From Desulfovibrio sp. (GTDB lineage Bacteria > Desulfobacterota > Desulfovibrionia > Desulfovibrionales > Desulfovibrionaceae), in contig JAISLI010000001.1 of NCBI GenBank assembly GCA_031291035.1, positions 1 through 49,814 of the forward strand: a stretch of 49,814 nt of DNA, given 5' to 3'. Made by a program: the position numbers and the translations under genes. Below, piece after piece: positions 24,691-33,601 of this stretch (the stretch's first letter is position 1; every line of letters starts with the position of its first letter). Below the pieces are notes generated by a model that saw only the letters and a program-made list of their open reading frames with translations, had not been told where the DNA came from and searched no databases.

Positions 24691-25794
24691 ATGTTCAGTG
24701 AATCGGCATTTCAGGATCCGCGGCTCTGCCGCGCGCTTCTCGCCCGCCTTGAACGAGCCCTCGGCGGACGCTCCCTGCGTTTTATGGAAGTTTGCGGCAC
24801 GCATACCGTGGCCCTTTTTCAAAGCGGGCTGATCTCGATGCTGCCGGCCTCCGTCACCCATCTTTCAGGGCCGGGCTGTCCCGTTTGCGTCACGCACGAC
24901 GAGGAAATTTCCATGATTCTGGATCTGGCGGGCAGGGAAAGGGTTATTCTGGCCACATTCGGGGACATGCTGCGCGTGCCCGGCCCCGACGGTCAAAGTC
25001 TCAAACACGCCAAGGCGGGGGGGGCGCGCGTGGAGGTCGTCTATTCGCCCCTGGAGGCGCTGATCCTGGCCAAAAAAAATCCGGACGCCGTGGTCGTCTT
25101 CCCCGGCATAGGTTTTGAAACCACGGCCCCGACGGTGGCCGCCGTCCTGCTGACGGCCCGCCGGGAAAAAATCGGCAATTTTTGCGTGCTTTCCCTGCAC
25201 AAACTCGTGCCGCCCGCCCTGCGCGCCCTGCTGGACGACATCCGTGAGGGAGAAACAAAAATTGACGCCTTTTTGTTGCCCGGACACGTATCAACGGTCA
25301 TCGGCCTTGCCCCCTATGCGTTTCTGGCGGAGCGGTTCCGCGTCCCCGCCGTGGTGGGCGGCTTTGAGCCGGCGGACATCCTGCTGGCCCTCTGCCTCAT
25401 GGCCGAGCAGGCGCGGGATAATGCCCCGGCGGTGCGCAACGCCTATCCCCGCGCCGTGAATGAGGCGGGCAACCCCAGGGCGCGGGCCGTGACGGAACAG
25501 GTATTTGCGCCCGTCGACGCCCTGTGGCGCGGCATGGGGGCCATCCCCGAAAGCGGTCTTGCCCTGCGGCCGGAATACGCCGATATGGACGCCCTGAAAC
25601 GCTTCGGCGTCGCCCGGTCGAAAAGCTCCTCCCCCAAAGGATGCCGATGCGGGGATGTGCTGAGGGGGCGCATCAGCCCGCCCGCATGTCCGCTCTTCGG
25701 CAAAAAATGCCTCCCGGCCTCGCCGGTGGGACCCTGCATGGTTTCCACGGAGGGCAGTTGCGCCGCCTGGCACAACTATGTGGAATATCAATGA
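24691..25794 (+). CDS. hypD: hydrogenase maturation protein HypD
   Basis: The protein has 367 residues, the usual length. HypD carries a [4Fe-4S] cluster and, with HypC, holds the Fe(CN)2CO unit being built for [NiFe] hydrogenases. Visible motifs are FMEVCGTHT, GPGCPVCVTHDEE, FPGIGFETTAPT and, toward the end, the cluster cysteines in GCRCGDVLRG and CPLFGKKCLPASPVGPCMVS. GGGAGA is well placed before the ATG. The stop overlaps the hypE start as ATGA, so translation is coupled. HypA, HypB and HypF are not in the window. Confidence 0.96.
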   Translation: MFSESAFQDPRLCRALLARLERALGGRSLRFMEVCGTHTVALFQSGLISMLPASVTHLSGPGCPVCVTHDEEISMILDLAGRERVILATFGDMLRVPGPDGQSLKHAKAGGARVEVVYSPLEALILAKKNPDAVVVFPGIGFETTAPTVAAVLLTARREKIGNFCVLSLHKLVPPALRALLDDIREGETKIDAFLLPGHVSTVIGLAPYAFLAERFRVPAVVGGFEPADILLALCLMAEQARDNAPAVRNAYPRAVNEAGNPRARAVTEQVFAPVDALWRGMGAIPESGLALRPEYADMDALKRFGVARSKSSSPKGCRCGDVLRGRISPPACPLFGKKCLPASPVGPCMVSTEGSCAAWHNYVEYQ

Positions 25795-26801
25795 AAGACA
25801 CTCTTTTGCTGGACGCGGGCAGCGGGGGGCGCGCCTCCCGGCGGCTTGTCGATGAATGCTTCATTCGGCATTTTGACAACCCCCTGCTGGGGCGCATGGA
25901 CGACGCGGCCTTTATCGAAGACATACGCCCGCCCATTGCCATGAGTACGGACGCCTATACCGTCACGCCGCTCTTTTTTCCGGGCGGCAGCATCGGCACG
26001 CTGGCCGTGCACGGCACGGTGAACGACGTGTCCATGCTCGGCGCGCGCCCGCAATACCTGAGCTGCGCTTTTGTTCTGGAAGAGGGGCTGTCTCTGGAAT
26101 TGCTTGACCGCGTGACCGCGGACATGGCTAGGGCCGCGAAGGAGGCGGGCGTTCTGATTGTGACCGGCGATACCAAGGTAGTGCCCCGCGGCGCGTGCGA
26201 CAAAATGTTCATCACCACCACCGGCGTGGGCGGCGTTTTTGCCGATCCCGCGCCCTCAGGGCGCAACGCGCGGCCGGGCGACGCGGTGCTTGTGAGCGGG
26301 GCCGTTGGCGATCACGGCCTTACCGTCATGGGCAGCCGTGAAAACCTGTCCTTTTTGACGGATGTGGCTTCGGATTCCGCCCCCCTGAACAGGATGGTCG
26401 CGGCTGTCATTGAACAGGCGGGGCCTGTGCATGCGTTGCGCGATCCCACGCGCGGCGGCCTTGTGGCGACGCTCAACGAAATTGCCGGGCAGTCGGGAGT
26501 TTCTCTTGTTCTGGAAGAGGAAGCCATTCCCGTGCATGAATCCGTGAGGAACGGCTGCTCCTGCCTGGGGCTGGACCCGCTGTACCTTGCCAATGAGGGC
26601 AAATGCGTCTGCATCCTGCCGGCGGAACGCGCGGAGGCGGCACTCGCGGCCATGCGGAATTTTCCCTGCGGCGCGGAAGCGGCCCGCATAGGCGAAGTGA
26701 CGGCGGCGGGGAAAACGCCGCGCGTTTCCCTGAAAACCCGCATCGGCGGCGTCAGGCTTCTCTCCATGCCGGAGGGCGTGCCTTTGCCGAGAATATGTTG
26801 A
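25791..26801 (+). CDS. hypE: hydrogenase maturation protein HypE (carbamoyl dehydratase)
   Basis: The protein has 336 residues in the AIR-synthase (PurM) fold. HypE turns a thiocarbamate on its C-terminal Cys into thiocyanate with ATP, supplying the CN- ligands of [NiFe] hydrogenase. The C-terminus here is PRIC, with the required terminal Cys. The N-terminal GSGGRASRRLVDE, STDAYTVTP and GDTKVV motifs are intact. The start codon overlaps the hypD stop by 4 nt (ATGA), and a longer frame reaching 5' to 25524 is only an extension within hypD. Confidence 0.96.
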   Translation: MKDTLLLDAGSGGRASRRLVDECFIRHFDNPLLGRMDDAAFIEDIRPPIAMSTDAYTVTPLFFPGGSIGTLAVHGTVNDVSMLGARPQYLSCAFVLEEGLSLELLDRVTADMARAAKEAGVLIVTGDTKVVPRGACDKMFITTTGVGGVFADPAPSGRNARPGDAVLVSGAVGDHGLTVMGSRENLSFLTDVASDSAPLNRMVAAVIEQAGPVHALRDPTRGGLVATLNEIAGQSGVSLVLEEEAIPVHESVRNGCSCLGLDPLYLANEGKCVCILPAERAEAALAAMRNFPCGAEAARIGEVTAAGKTPRVSLKTRIGGVRLLSMPEGVPLPRIC

Positions 26802-26829
26802 AATCCGCCGATCTCTGGAGTATACGCCC

Positions 26830-27090
26830 ATGTGTCTTGCCATCCCCGTACAGGTTGTGGAATTGCAGGGAGAAAGCATGGCCCGCGTCCGCGTGGGCAA
26901 CAGCCGGACTTTTCTTACCGCCTCAACCATGCTTTTGCCGGAACGTCCCAAAATCGGCGACTATCTTATCGTCCATGCCGGCTTTGCCATGCACGCCCTC
27001 ACGGAAGAAGAAGCATTGAGCAGCCTTGAGGCCTTTCGGGAGCTTGCCGAGGCGCTGGAAAACGAAAGCTCCCAAGAGCGGCATGATTGA
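26830..27090 (+). CDS. hypC: hydrogenase maturation chaperone HypC
   Basis: The protein has 86 residues with the invariant N-terminus MCLAIPVQV; Cys2 binds the iron precursor. It ferries the Fe(CN)2CO unit with HypD and chaperones the hydrogenase large subunit. It follows hypE by 28 nt. Its last codons overlap the start of a helicase gene by 8 nt, so the helicase is read from the same mRNA. The order hypD-hypE-hypC differs from the hypABCDE order of E. coli. Confidence 0.95.
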   Translation: MCLAIPVQVVELQGESMARVRVGNSRTFLTASTMLLPERPKIGDYLIVHAGFAMHALTEEEALSSLEAFRELAEALENESSQERHD

Positions 27091-29227
27091 TTACGCCACC
27101 GATCTGAACGAAGCCCAGCGCGAAGCCGTCACCTGCGGCGACGGGCCTGTTTTGGTCGTTGCCGGCGCGGGCAGCGGCAAAACGCGCACCATTGTCTACC
27201 GGCTTGCCTGGCTTGCCGAGCGCGGAATCGCCCAGCAGTCCATCCTGCTTTTGACCTTCACGCGCAAGGCCGCGCGGGAAATGCTGCACCGGGCCGCCAT
27301 TCTGCTCAATCAGGGCCTTTCGGGCGCGCAGGGCGGCACCTTCCACTCCTTCGCCTATGGCGCGCTCCGGGCAAGCCCGCCCGCCTGGCTTGAGGGTCGG
27401 CCTTTCACCCTCATGGACGGCCCTGACGTCAACGATGCCCTCAGACACTGCAAGGACTCTCTCAAGCTCGGCAAAGGCGACCGTTCCTTTCCCAAAACGC
27501 AGACCATCGCGGGTCTTTTGAGCAAGGCCCGCAACAAGGAATTGCCGCTTGCCGAAATTCTGGAGCGCGAGGCCTTTCATTTTTTGCCGCACCTTGAGGA
27601 CCTGACACGCCTTGAGGCCGCGTATGCCGTCTGGCGCCGGGAAAAATGCCTGCTGGATTATGACGATCTGCTCTTTGAACTGGAAATTCTGCTCGGGGAA
27701 TCCGAAACGGCGGCCGCCCTGCGACGCCGCTTCACCCACATCCTCGTGGACGAATACCAGGACACCAACCGCGTTCAGGCCCGCATCGTCCGCCTTCTCG
27801 GAGGGGCGGAGGACATGGGGGAGCAAACGTCGTGCAACGTCATGGCCGTGGGCGATGAAGCGCAGTCCATCTATGCCTTTCGCGGGGCCACTGTGCGAAA
27901 TATTCTGGATTTTCCCAAATCGTTCCCCGGCGCGCGCGTTATCCGCCTGGAGGAAAATTACCGTTCCACCGGGCCGGTGCTGGATGTGGCCAACGCCCTG
28001 CTCGCCAATGCGGCGGAGTCCTTCCGCAAACATCTTTTTACCCGGCGGCGGGACGGGGAACCCGTGCGTCTTGTAATCCCCCAGAGCGACATGAGCGAGG
28101 CGGGCCTTGTGGCGCGCCGCATCCGGGAACTGCTGGATTGCTTCCCGCCCCATGAAATCGCGGTGCTTTTCCGGGCGGGTTTTCACTCCTACCATTTGGA
28201 AATGGCCCTGCAGCACGCGGGCATCCCCTTCCGCAAATACGGTGGCCTGCGGTATGCCGAGGCCGCTCATGTCAAGGATGTCATCGCCTATGCGCGCCTC
28301 GTCATCAATTCTCTGGATATGCCCGCCTTTGCGCGCGTGGCCGCGCTGCACAGCGGCGTGGGGCCGAAAACAGTCCAGAGGCTTCATCTTGCCCTGACCC
28401 TGCGGGACGAAAAAGCTCTGTCCAGTGTTTTCGCCCGTTTCCCCGGTCTGTTGGAAGACATGCGCTTTGTCGCGGAGCTCAGGACTCTGCCGCAAAATCC
28501 GGTGGATATTCTGTCCGCCATTCTGGAACATTACTTCCCCAAGCTGGAAGCGGCCTATCCGGACGACTGGCCGCGGCGGCGGCAGGGCCTGGAGGAAATC
28601 ATCCAGATGGCCGCGGGCTATGCCGCCCTGGACGGCTTTGTGGCGGACCTCGCCCTGGAATCGCCGGAGGAGGACGAAGAGGACGAAAACCGCATCACGC
28701 TTTCCACAGTGCATTCCGCCAAGGGCCTGGAATGGAACGCCGTTCTGGTTCTTGATCTGGTGGAGGATCGTTTCCCCTCGCGCCATGCCCTGGCGCGGCA
28801 GGACGATTTTGAGGAGGAACGCCGGCTCCTGTACGTCGCCTGCACGCGGGCGCGCAGGCATCTTGACCTCTATGCTCCGGCTTCCATCTACAGCCGCGCC
28901 GAACGGGGTGTGCTGTACGTGGGGCAGAGCCCCTTTCTGCGGGAACTGTCTCCGGATGTTGTGGAGACCTGGATCGAAGGCTTCGGCGGCGTCCTCACCC
29001 GCCGCGCGTCCGCCGGGCAGTCCCCCCGGAGCGCGGCGCCGCGGGCCGTTACGGACGGAGGCGGGACCGGAACGCCGGGCGCCGGGGCGGTGGGCATGCC
29101 CTGCCGCCACCGCATTTTCGGGCCTGGCAAGGTAATCAAACATATCCCGCCGGACAGAATGCAGGTGCATTTCCCCGGATTCGGCCTCAAGATCATCCTG
29201 TCCGAGTATTTGGGTTTTGATGAATAG
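27083..29227 (+). CDS. UvrD/PcrA-like SF1A DNA helicase
   Basis: The protein has 714 residues from ATG 27083, overlapping hypC. Motifs in order: I GAGSGKT, Ia [57 protein letters not shown] and [10 protein letters not shown]. These define a UvrD/Rep/PcrA-type 3'-5' translocase used in repair and in removing proteins from DNA. Near the end a low-complexity linker leads to [20 protein letters not shown], a Tudor-like C-terminal tail as in PcrA, where it can contact RNA polymerase. It probably has no functional link with hyp despite the overlap. The TAG stop lies inside a dispersed repeat. Confidence 0.92.
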   Translation: MIDYATDLNEAQREAVTCGDGPVLVVAGAGSGKTRTIVYRLAWLAERGIAQQSILLLTFTRKAAREMLHRAAILLNQGLSGAQGGTFHSFAYGALRASPPAWLEGRPFTLMDGPDVNDALRHCKDSLKLGKGDRSFPKTQTIAGLLSKARNKELPLAEILEREAFHFLPHLEDLTRLEAAYAVWRREKCLLDYDDLLFELEILLGESETAAALRRRFTHILVDEYQDTNRVQARIVRLLGGAEDMGEQTSCNVMAVGDEAQSIYAFRGATVRNILDFPKSFPGARVIRLEENYRSTGPVLDVANALLANAAESFRKHLFTRRRDGEPVRLVIPQSDMSEAGLVARRIRELLDCFPPHEIAVLFRAGFHSYHLEMALQHAGIPFRKYGGLRYAEAAHVKDVIAYARLVINSLDMPAFARVAALHSGVGPKTVQRLHLALTLRDEKALSSVFARFPGLLEDMRFVAELRTLPQNPVDILSAILEHYFPKLEAAYPDDWPRRRQGLEEIIQMAAGYAALDGFVADLALESPEEDEEDENRITLSTVHSAKGLEWNAVLVLDLVEDRFPSRHALARQDDFEEERRLLYVACTRARRHLDLYAPASIYSRAERGVLYVGQSPFLRELSPDVVETWIEGFGGVLTRRASAGQSPRSAAPRAVTDGGGTGTPGAGAVGMPCRHRIFGPGKVIKHIPPDRMQVHFPGFGLKIILSEYLGFDE

Positions 29228-29357
29228 AGCGGTTCACGAATGAAACGAATGAACCGTTCTGCAAGGATTTGCTGGGAAATCCTTGCCGCGAAACAGGAGC
29301 AGGCTGGATTTGCCCGCCGTAATCGGACTTTTTCAAGCGTTACTTGCTGTAATTGCT
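29225..29357 (+). repeat. dispersed structured repeat, copy 2 (full)
   Basis: The copy starts with the helicase TAG stop. Stem 1 pairs AGAGCGGTTCA (29226-29236) with TGAACCGTTCT (29250-29260) over a 13-nt loop that duplicates the CGAA(TGAA) loop of copy 1. Stem 2 pairs GCAAGGATTT (29261-29270) with AAATCCTTGC (29277-29286). Compared with copy 1, paired bases have changed on both sides (A-T to G-C in stem 1), which preserves pairing. The third segment runs from GAAACAGGAGCAGGC to TTTTTCAAGCGTTACTTGC. Confidence 0.8.
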
Positions 29358-29386
29358 CCAGAGGGGCCGGGCGTCTCCGGCGGCGT

Positions 29387-30238
29387 TTACGCTGTTTCCG
29401 GCGCGGGGTCGTCCGTGTTTTCTGCCGGCGCGGCGCGCAGGCGGTGGATGAGTTTCCTGTCCGCGTCCAGCATGGTGAACGTCCAGCCGCCAAGGGCGAA
29501 CATTTCTCCCGGCGCGGGCACATGCCCCGCTTCCGTGCTCAGATAGCCGCCTATGGTGTCCACTTCGTCCGAGGCCAGGGCAATGCCGAGTTCCGCCAGA
29601 TCCTCCAGAAGGGCGCGGCCCGTCATTTCATAAACGCCCTCGCCGGCCTGACGGATGTCCTCTTCGCGGGGGGCGTCGTGTTCGTCCTCAATATCGCCCA
29701 CAATTTCTTCCAGCACGTCTTCGATGGTAATGAGGCCGGACGTGCCGCCGTATTCGTCCAGCGCGATGGCGATATGCTGTTTGCGTGCCCGGAATTCCTG
29801 CAAAAGGGTGCGGATGGATTTGGTTTCCGGCACGAAAAACGGTTCGCGCATGACGCGTGAGACAGGCAGTCCGGCGTTTTGCGGTTCAGTGAGACTGCGC
29901 AGCAGATCCTTGGCGTGGAGAATGCCCACGATATTGTCGCGGGTCTCCTTATATACGGGGATGCGGGAATGCCCGGACTCCACCACCAGGCGGGCCACTT
30001 CCGGCAGGGGCATGTCGTCCGGCACGCAGTCAATGTCTGTTCGGGGGATCATGGTGTCCTGCACCTGGAGGTCGTCAAAGCGCAGGATGCGCAACAGCAT
30101 GGATTCTTCGTCCGTGTCCACGCAACCGACGGCTCTTGCTTCGACAATGGCTTTTTTCAGGGATTTTTCGTCGTCGTGCCCGAAAAGCCGGCCCAGGCGC
30201 GACCAGAGTGTACTGTGGGATTCTGAACTTCCGTCCAA
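29387..30238 (-). CDS. CorC/HlyC-like CBS-pair transporter-associated protein
   Basis: The protein has 283 residues from TTG 30238, which has AGGAGG five bases upstream; no ATG with a site fits. The N-terminal part (1-50) is charged, the two CBS domains occupy ~60-190 ([54 protein letters not shown]), and a C-terminal transporter-associated (CorC_HlyC) domain follows with [15 protein letters not shown]. It is a cytoplasmic regulator-like protein linked to Mg2+/Co2+ efflux or envelope stress; the ligand is probably a nucleotide. It lacks the membrane DUF21 domain of full CNNM/CorB proteins. Confidence 0.9.
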   Translation of the reverse strand: MDGSSESHSTLWSRLGRLFGHDDEKSLKKAIVEARAVGCVDTDEESMLLRILRFDDLQVQDTMIPRTDIDCVPDDMPLPEVARLVVESGHSRIPVYKETRDNIVGILHAKDLLRSLTEPQNAGLPVSRVMREPFFVPETKSIRTLLQEFRARKQHIAIALDEYGGTSGLITIEDVLEEIVGDIEDEHDAPREEDIRQAGEGVYEMTGRALLEDLAELGIALASDEVDTIGGYLSTEAGHVPAPGEMFALGGWTFTMLDADRKLIHRLRAAPAENTDDPAPETA

Positions 30239-30287
30239 AACTGCCTCCTTGACATTCCGTTGGCATTCCGTCGCCTGCGGCCTCGCG

Positions 30288-31223
30288 TTACGCCAGCAGG
30301 CGCTGTTGTCTGTCAATCCGCATAACCCATTGGGTGATGGGCATAACCCCGCGTGTGGGAGAGGTATGAAACCAGTGTATTTCTTTTTTCCCTTGCTCCT
30401 GCATGGCCCAGTTGGTGAACGTGGTTCCCAGAACCAGGGTGGAATTTTTACTTTTTTCCGCGCGGAAGTTGACAATTTCGTTGGTGCTCCAGAAAAGGTT
30501 GAACTGCTCGTGGTCCTCGTCAGGGCAGTAGATGACAAGGCAAAGCAGATGTGAGCCGGTTGTCAGATACGCGGGCGGCTCCGACGGAGCATCGATGGAA
30601 AAGCGCAGGGCGAAGCCCGTCGAGGAAATGTTTTCCATGACGACAGGCGCGGCCTCCATGCCGTGGCGGTAGTGAAAAAGCGGAGGCCCCATTTCGGTGA
30701 TTGCGCGCGGCAGGTGGCGGGTCGGGTCAAGGCGCCACACGGCCATGGCGCGTATTGATTCCCGGAGGGGTCTCACGCGGATGAATTTGCGGTTCTGCCC
30801 AATTTCCAGATCCCGCGGCGGGGTGATGAGAAGGCGGGAACACCGGCCCTGTGTGCTGACCTTCTGCACCCCGGCCCGGAATTTGTAAAATATGGCCCCC
30901 GCCTGCAGGGTGACGTGAAAATACACGTCAATGTCCGCGCCGATCCATTCCTCGGAAATATATTCCAGCACATCCATTGCAAGCTGCTGGTCGTTTATTT
31001 TTTTCAGCAGGGCGGAGATGCCGTATTTGGCGTTTTCCTCCCCCAGAAGTTTGATGTCGAAGGTCTCGTTCTGCTCCTGGGCTTTTCGCAGCAAATCCAT
31101 CAGGATGATTTTGCGACGGGACGCGTCTTTTTGCGTTCGGCGCATTTTCCACAGAAAAGTCAACGTGAGGCACAGCAGGACAGCAATGCCCAGCAGTGTA
31201 AAAAAATAATTTTGCTCATTCAT
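30288..31223 (-). CDS. membrane-anchored PilZ (c-di-GMP binding) protein
   Basis: The protein has 311 residues from ATG 31223, overlapping the mnmG stop by 8 nt. One N-terminal membrane helix (FFTLLGIAVLLCLTLTFLW) is followed by a cytoplasmic part. The first half (~60-150) resembles a YcgR-like N-domain. The PilZ box is RKFIRVRP and, later, ENISSTGFALRF (D/N-x-S-x-x-G). PilZ proteins bind c-di-GMP and modulate motility, secretion or polysaccharide synthesis. The arginine of the RxxxR motif is conserved, so binding is likely. The overlap with mnmG suggests co-translation with tRNA-modification genes. Confidence 0.85.
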   Translation of the reverse strand: MNEQNYFFTLLGIAVLLCLTLTFLWKMRRTQKDASRRKIILMDLLRKAQEQNETFDIKLLGEENAKYGISALLKKINDQQLAMDVLEYISEEWIGADIDVYFHVTLQAGAIFYKFRAGVQKVSTQGRCSRLLITPPRDLEIGQNRKFIRVRPLRESIRAMAVWRLDPTRHLPRAITEMGPPLFHYRHGMEAAPVVMENISSTGFALRFSIDAPSEPPAYLTTGSHLLCLVIYCPDEDHEQFNLFWSTNEIVNFRAEKSKNSTLVLGTTFTNWAMQEQGKKEIHWFHTSPTRGVMPITQWVMRIDRQQRLLA

Positions 31224-33135
31224 TGTCAGGCGCCATCCCCAGAGGTTGAGAACGCAGGCGGCCAAGCTTGTGCAGATATATTTCGAGGCAGCCCACGGCC
31301 GCTGGCGTCACTCCGGGAATGCGCCCCGCCTGTCCCAGGCTGAGAGGACGCGCCCGGCTCAATTTTTCCCGCGCTTCCAGGGAAAGCCCCGCTACTTTGG
31401 CATAATTGATGTCCGGCGGCAAGAGCGCGTTTTCAAGCTTTGCCGCGCGGGCAACGCGGCGTTTTTCGCGGGCGAGATACCCGGCGTATTTTATGTCCGT
31501 CAGCACGCGCTCGCGCGCCGCCCCGTCGCAGCCCGCCAGCGCGGCCACAAGGCCGGCGAGCGTCTCTTGCGTTTCCCGGGCGTCCAGCAGATGGAAAAGC
31601 CTGTCCATGTCAACATCCGGGCGGCGCAAAATTTCCTCAAGGGACAAGCGGGAACGCGCTATGCCGCATTCCCGCTTGTCGGCAGGAATGCGGATTTCCG
31701 AAAGCGCTTGTCCCAGAGCCGCGCAGGCTCTTTCCTTGTCGCGGAAAAGCCGCCAGTGGGCGTCGTCCACGAGGCCCATGTCGCGGCCGAGGGGGGTCAG
31801 CCGCTGGTCGGCATTGTCTTCGCGCAGGAGGAGGCGGTATTCCGCGCGCGAGGTGAACATGCGGTAGGGCTCCCGCGTGCCGAGGGTTGTGAGGTCGTCC
31901 GTCAGCACGGCCATATAGGCGCTGCCCCTGCCGGGGAGAAAAGGCGCCCTGCCCAGCAGCGCTTGCGAAATATTGAGGGCGGCCCACAAACCTTGGGCCG
32001 CCGCCTCCTCATAACCCGAAGTGCCGTTGATCTGTCCCGCAAGCCAGAGGCCGGGAATCTCCCTGCACTCAAGCGTGGGCCCGAGCTGTATGGGGTCGGC
32101 GTAATCGTACTCGATGGCGTATCCGGGGCGCACCATAACGCAACGCTCAAGCCCGGAGATGGAGCGCAGCAGGGCTTCCTGCGCATCCAGCGGCAGGGAG
32201 GTGGAAATGCCGTTCGCGTAAACTTCCGCGCTCTCCAGGCCTTCCGGTTCCAGAAATATCTGGTGGCGTTCCCTGTCGGGAAAGCGGGCGATCTTGTCTT
32301 CAATGGAGGGGCAGTAACGCGCGCCCGTGCCCTTGATGACACCGGTAAACAGGGGCGACCTGTCAAGGGCGTCCCTGATGATTTGATGCGTCGCCGGATT
32401 CGTCCAGGTGATGTGACAGGACGTCTGCCTGAGGCGGGGGCCGGGACCGCGAAAACTGAAACGCGGGGGAGGGGTCTCTCCCGGCTGTTCCTGCAGGCGT
32501 GAACAGTCTATGGATGAGCGCAGAATGCGCGGCGTGGTGCCTGTTTTCAGGCGTCCAAGGCTGAGGCCCATATCCCGCAGGCTTTGGGAGAGCCCGATGG
32601 CCGGCGCATCCCCAAGGCGTCCGCCGGGGCTGCTGTTAAGGCCGATATGAATGCGTCCGTCCAGAAAAGTGCCGGTGGTCAGCAACACATGCCGGGCGGC
32701 GAAGGCGAGTCCCTGGGAGGTGGACACGGCAACGCCGCGGCGGCCATCGCGGGCGACGGATGTTACCGTGTCCTGCCAGACCCGCAACCCCGGGGTGGAA
32801 AAAAGGGTTTTCCGTACCGCCCGCTGATAGGCATCCCTGTCGATCTGCGCCCGCGTGGCGCGCACAGCCGGCCCTTTGCTCCGGTTCAGCGTGCGGAACT
32901 GTATGCCCGCCGCATCGGCCCACAGGCCCATCATGCCGCCGAGGGCGTCAACCTCCCGCGTGAGGTGACCTTTGGCAAGTCCTCCGATGGCGGGATTACA
33001 GGAAAGGTGCCCCAGACGATCGACATTGCCGGTGATCAGCAGAACGCTGTGCCCAAGCCTGGCCAGGGCGACAGCGGCTTCGCATCCGGCATGGCCGCCG
33101 CCCGTGACAATGCAGTCAAAAACGGCGTCGGGCAT
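31216..33135 (-). CDS. mnmG: tRNA uridine-5-carboxymethylaminomethyl modification enzyme MnmG
   Basis: The protein has 639 residues. With MnmE it puts the carboxymethylaminomethyl group on U34 of tRNAs read by split codon boxes, using FAD, NADH and methylene-THF. Visible: FAD motif TGGGHAGCEAA, LSCNPAIGGLAKGHL, FRTLNRSKGPAVRATRAQ, GTFLDGRIHIG, and the C-terminal helical domain. The length is normal. It is encoded upstream of the overlapping PilZ gene. MnmE is not in the window. Confidence 0.95.
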   Translation of the reverse strand: MPDAVFDCIVTGGGHAGCEAAVALARLGHSVLLITGNVDRLGHLSCNPAIGGLAKGHLTREVDALGGMMGLWADAAGIQFRTLNRSKGPAVRATRAQIDRDAYQRAVRKTLFSTPGLRVWQDTVTSVARDGRRGVAVSTSQGLAFAARHVLLTTGTFLDGRIHIGLNSSPGGRLGDAPAIGLSQSLRDMGLSLGRLKTGTTPRILRSSIDCSRLQEQPGETPPPRFSFRGPGPRLRQTSCHITWTNPATHQIIRDALDRSPLFTGVIKGTGARYCPSIEDKIARFPDRERHQIFLEPEGLESAEVYANGISTSLPLDAQEALLRSISGLERCVMVRPGYAIEYDYADPIQLGPTLECREIPGLWLAGQINGTSGYEEAAAQGLWAALNISQALLGRAPFLPGRGSAYMAVLTDDLTTLGTREPYRMFTSRAEYRLLLREDNADQRLTPLGRDMGLVDDAHWRLFRDKERACAALGQALSEIRIPADKRECGIARSRLSLEEILRRPDVDMDRLFHLLDARETQETLAGLVAALAGCDGAARERVLTDIKYAGYLAREKRRVARAAKLENALLPPDINYAKVAGLSLEAREKLSRARPLSLGQAGRIPGVTPAAVGCLEIYLHKLGRLRSQPLGMAPDNE

Positions 33136-33168
33136 GGGCGACCTGCGGCGGAAAAAGCGGCTGTCGCT

Positions 33169-33432
33169 TCAGCGGCCCTTGGCGGCGCGCTTGGAGGCCT
33201 TCAGGGGGTTCACCTTGGCTGTCGTCGCCTGCGCCTTCTTGATGTGGGTGGCAAAATTGCAGCGCCCGCCGTTCCATTTGCTGCCGGGATTGGCGTAGCT
33301 GGAGCAGAAATCCTGCTCCTCGAACCGGCGCACGCGCTCGCAGCCGGAGCACTGTTCCACGACCGGAGAAAGAAGAAAGCCGTTCAGGGTAACGCCGTCA
33401 GGGGTTTTCGCGGCATTCTGCAAAACAGTCAT
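33169..33432 (-). CDS. PxxKW-family cysteine-rich protein
   Basis: The protein has 87 residues. It contains Cys in EQCSGCERVRRF, FCSSYANPGSKWNGG (with P-G-S-K-W, the name-giving motif) and RCNFATH, a spacing that suggests a metal or Fe-S site. The tail is very basic (KKAQATTAKVNPLKASKRAA). Families of this type are seen mostly in Desulfovibrio-like anaerobes; the function is unknown. Its start site lies within a 12-bp inverted repeat in its own leader (33431-33474). It is 33 nt upstream of mnmG. Confidence 0.82.
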   Translation of the reverse strand: MTVLQNAAKTPDGVTLNGFLLSPVVEQCSGCERVRRFEEQDFCSSYANPGSKWNGGRCNFATHIKKAQATTAKVNPLKASKRAAKGR

Positions 33433-33474
33433 ACTGCACCTCGCGGATTTGCTTTAATTCGGGAGGTGCAGTAT
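33431..33474 (-). promoter_or_regulatory. mRNA hairpin covering the start site of the PxxKW gene
   Basis: ATACTGCACCTC (33431-33442) and GAGGTGCAGTAT (33463-33474) are perfect reverse complements 20 nt apart. In the leftward mRNA the arm nearest the gene holds the ribosome binding site GAGGTG and the first two bases of the AUG (33432). If folded, the site is buried, so translation may be set by temperature, a small RNA or a protein. As DNA it could equally be a 12-bp operator. Confidence 0.6.
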
Positions 33475-33509
33475 AGTCGCCGAACTGCGCATGTCAAGCA
33501 TAATTGCGC

Positions 33510-33575
33510 GCGCAACAGGAGCGGGCCGGCCTTGCCCGTCGTAAGCGGACTGTTTCAAGCGTCAATTGCTGTAAA
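33510..33575 (+). repeat. dispersed repeat, partial copy (3' half)
   Basis: GCGCAACAGGAGCGGGCCGG to CGTAAGCGGACTGTTTCAAG and CGTCAATTGCTGTA align with the last ~65 bp of the copies at 9.5 and 29.3 kb. Stems 1 and 2 are absent. It lies 27 bp before the TSUP start. Confidence 0.7.
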
Positions 33576-33601
33576 CAGGCGGATGCGATTTATCTTCAGA
33601 T

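Noticed and set aside
26999-29170. A 723-codon reverse-strand open frame opposite the helicase gene
   Set aside because: It is an antisense shadow in GC-rich DNA; the forward frame has all SF1 helicase motifs and the reverse product has none.
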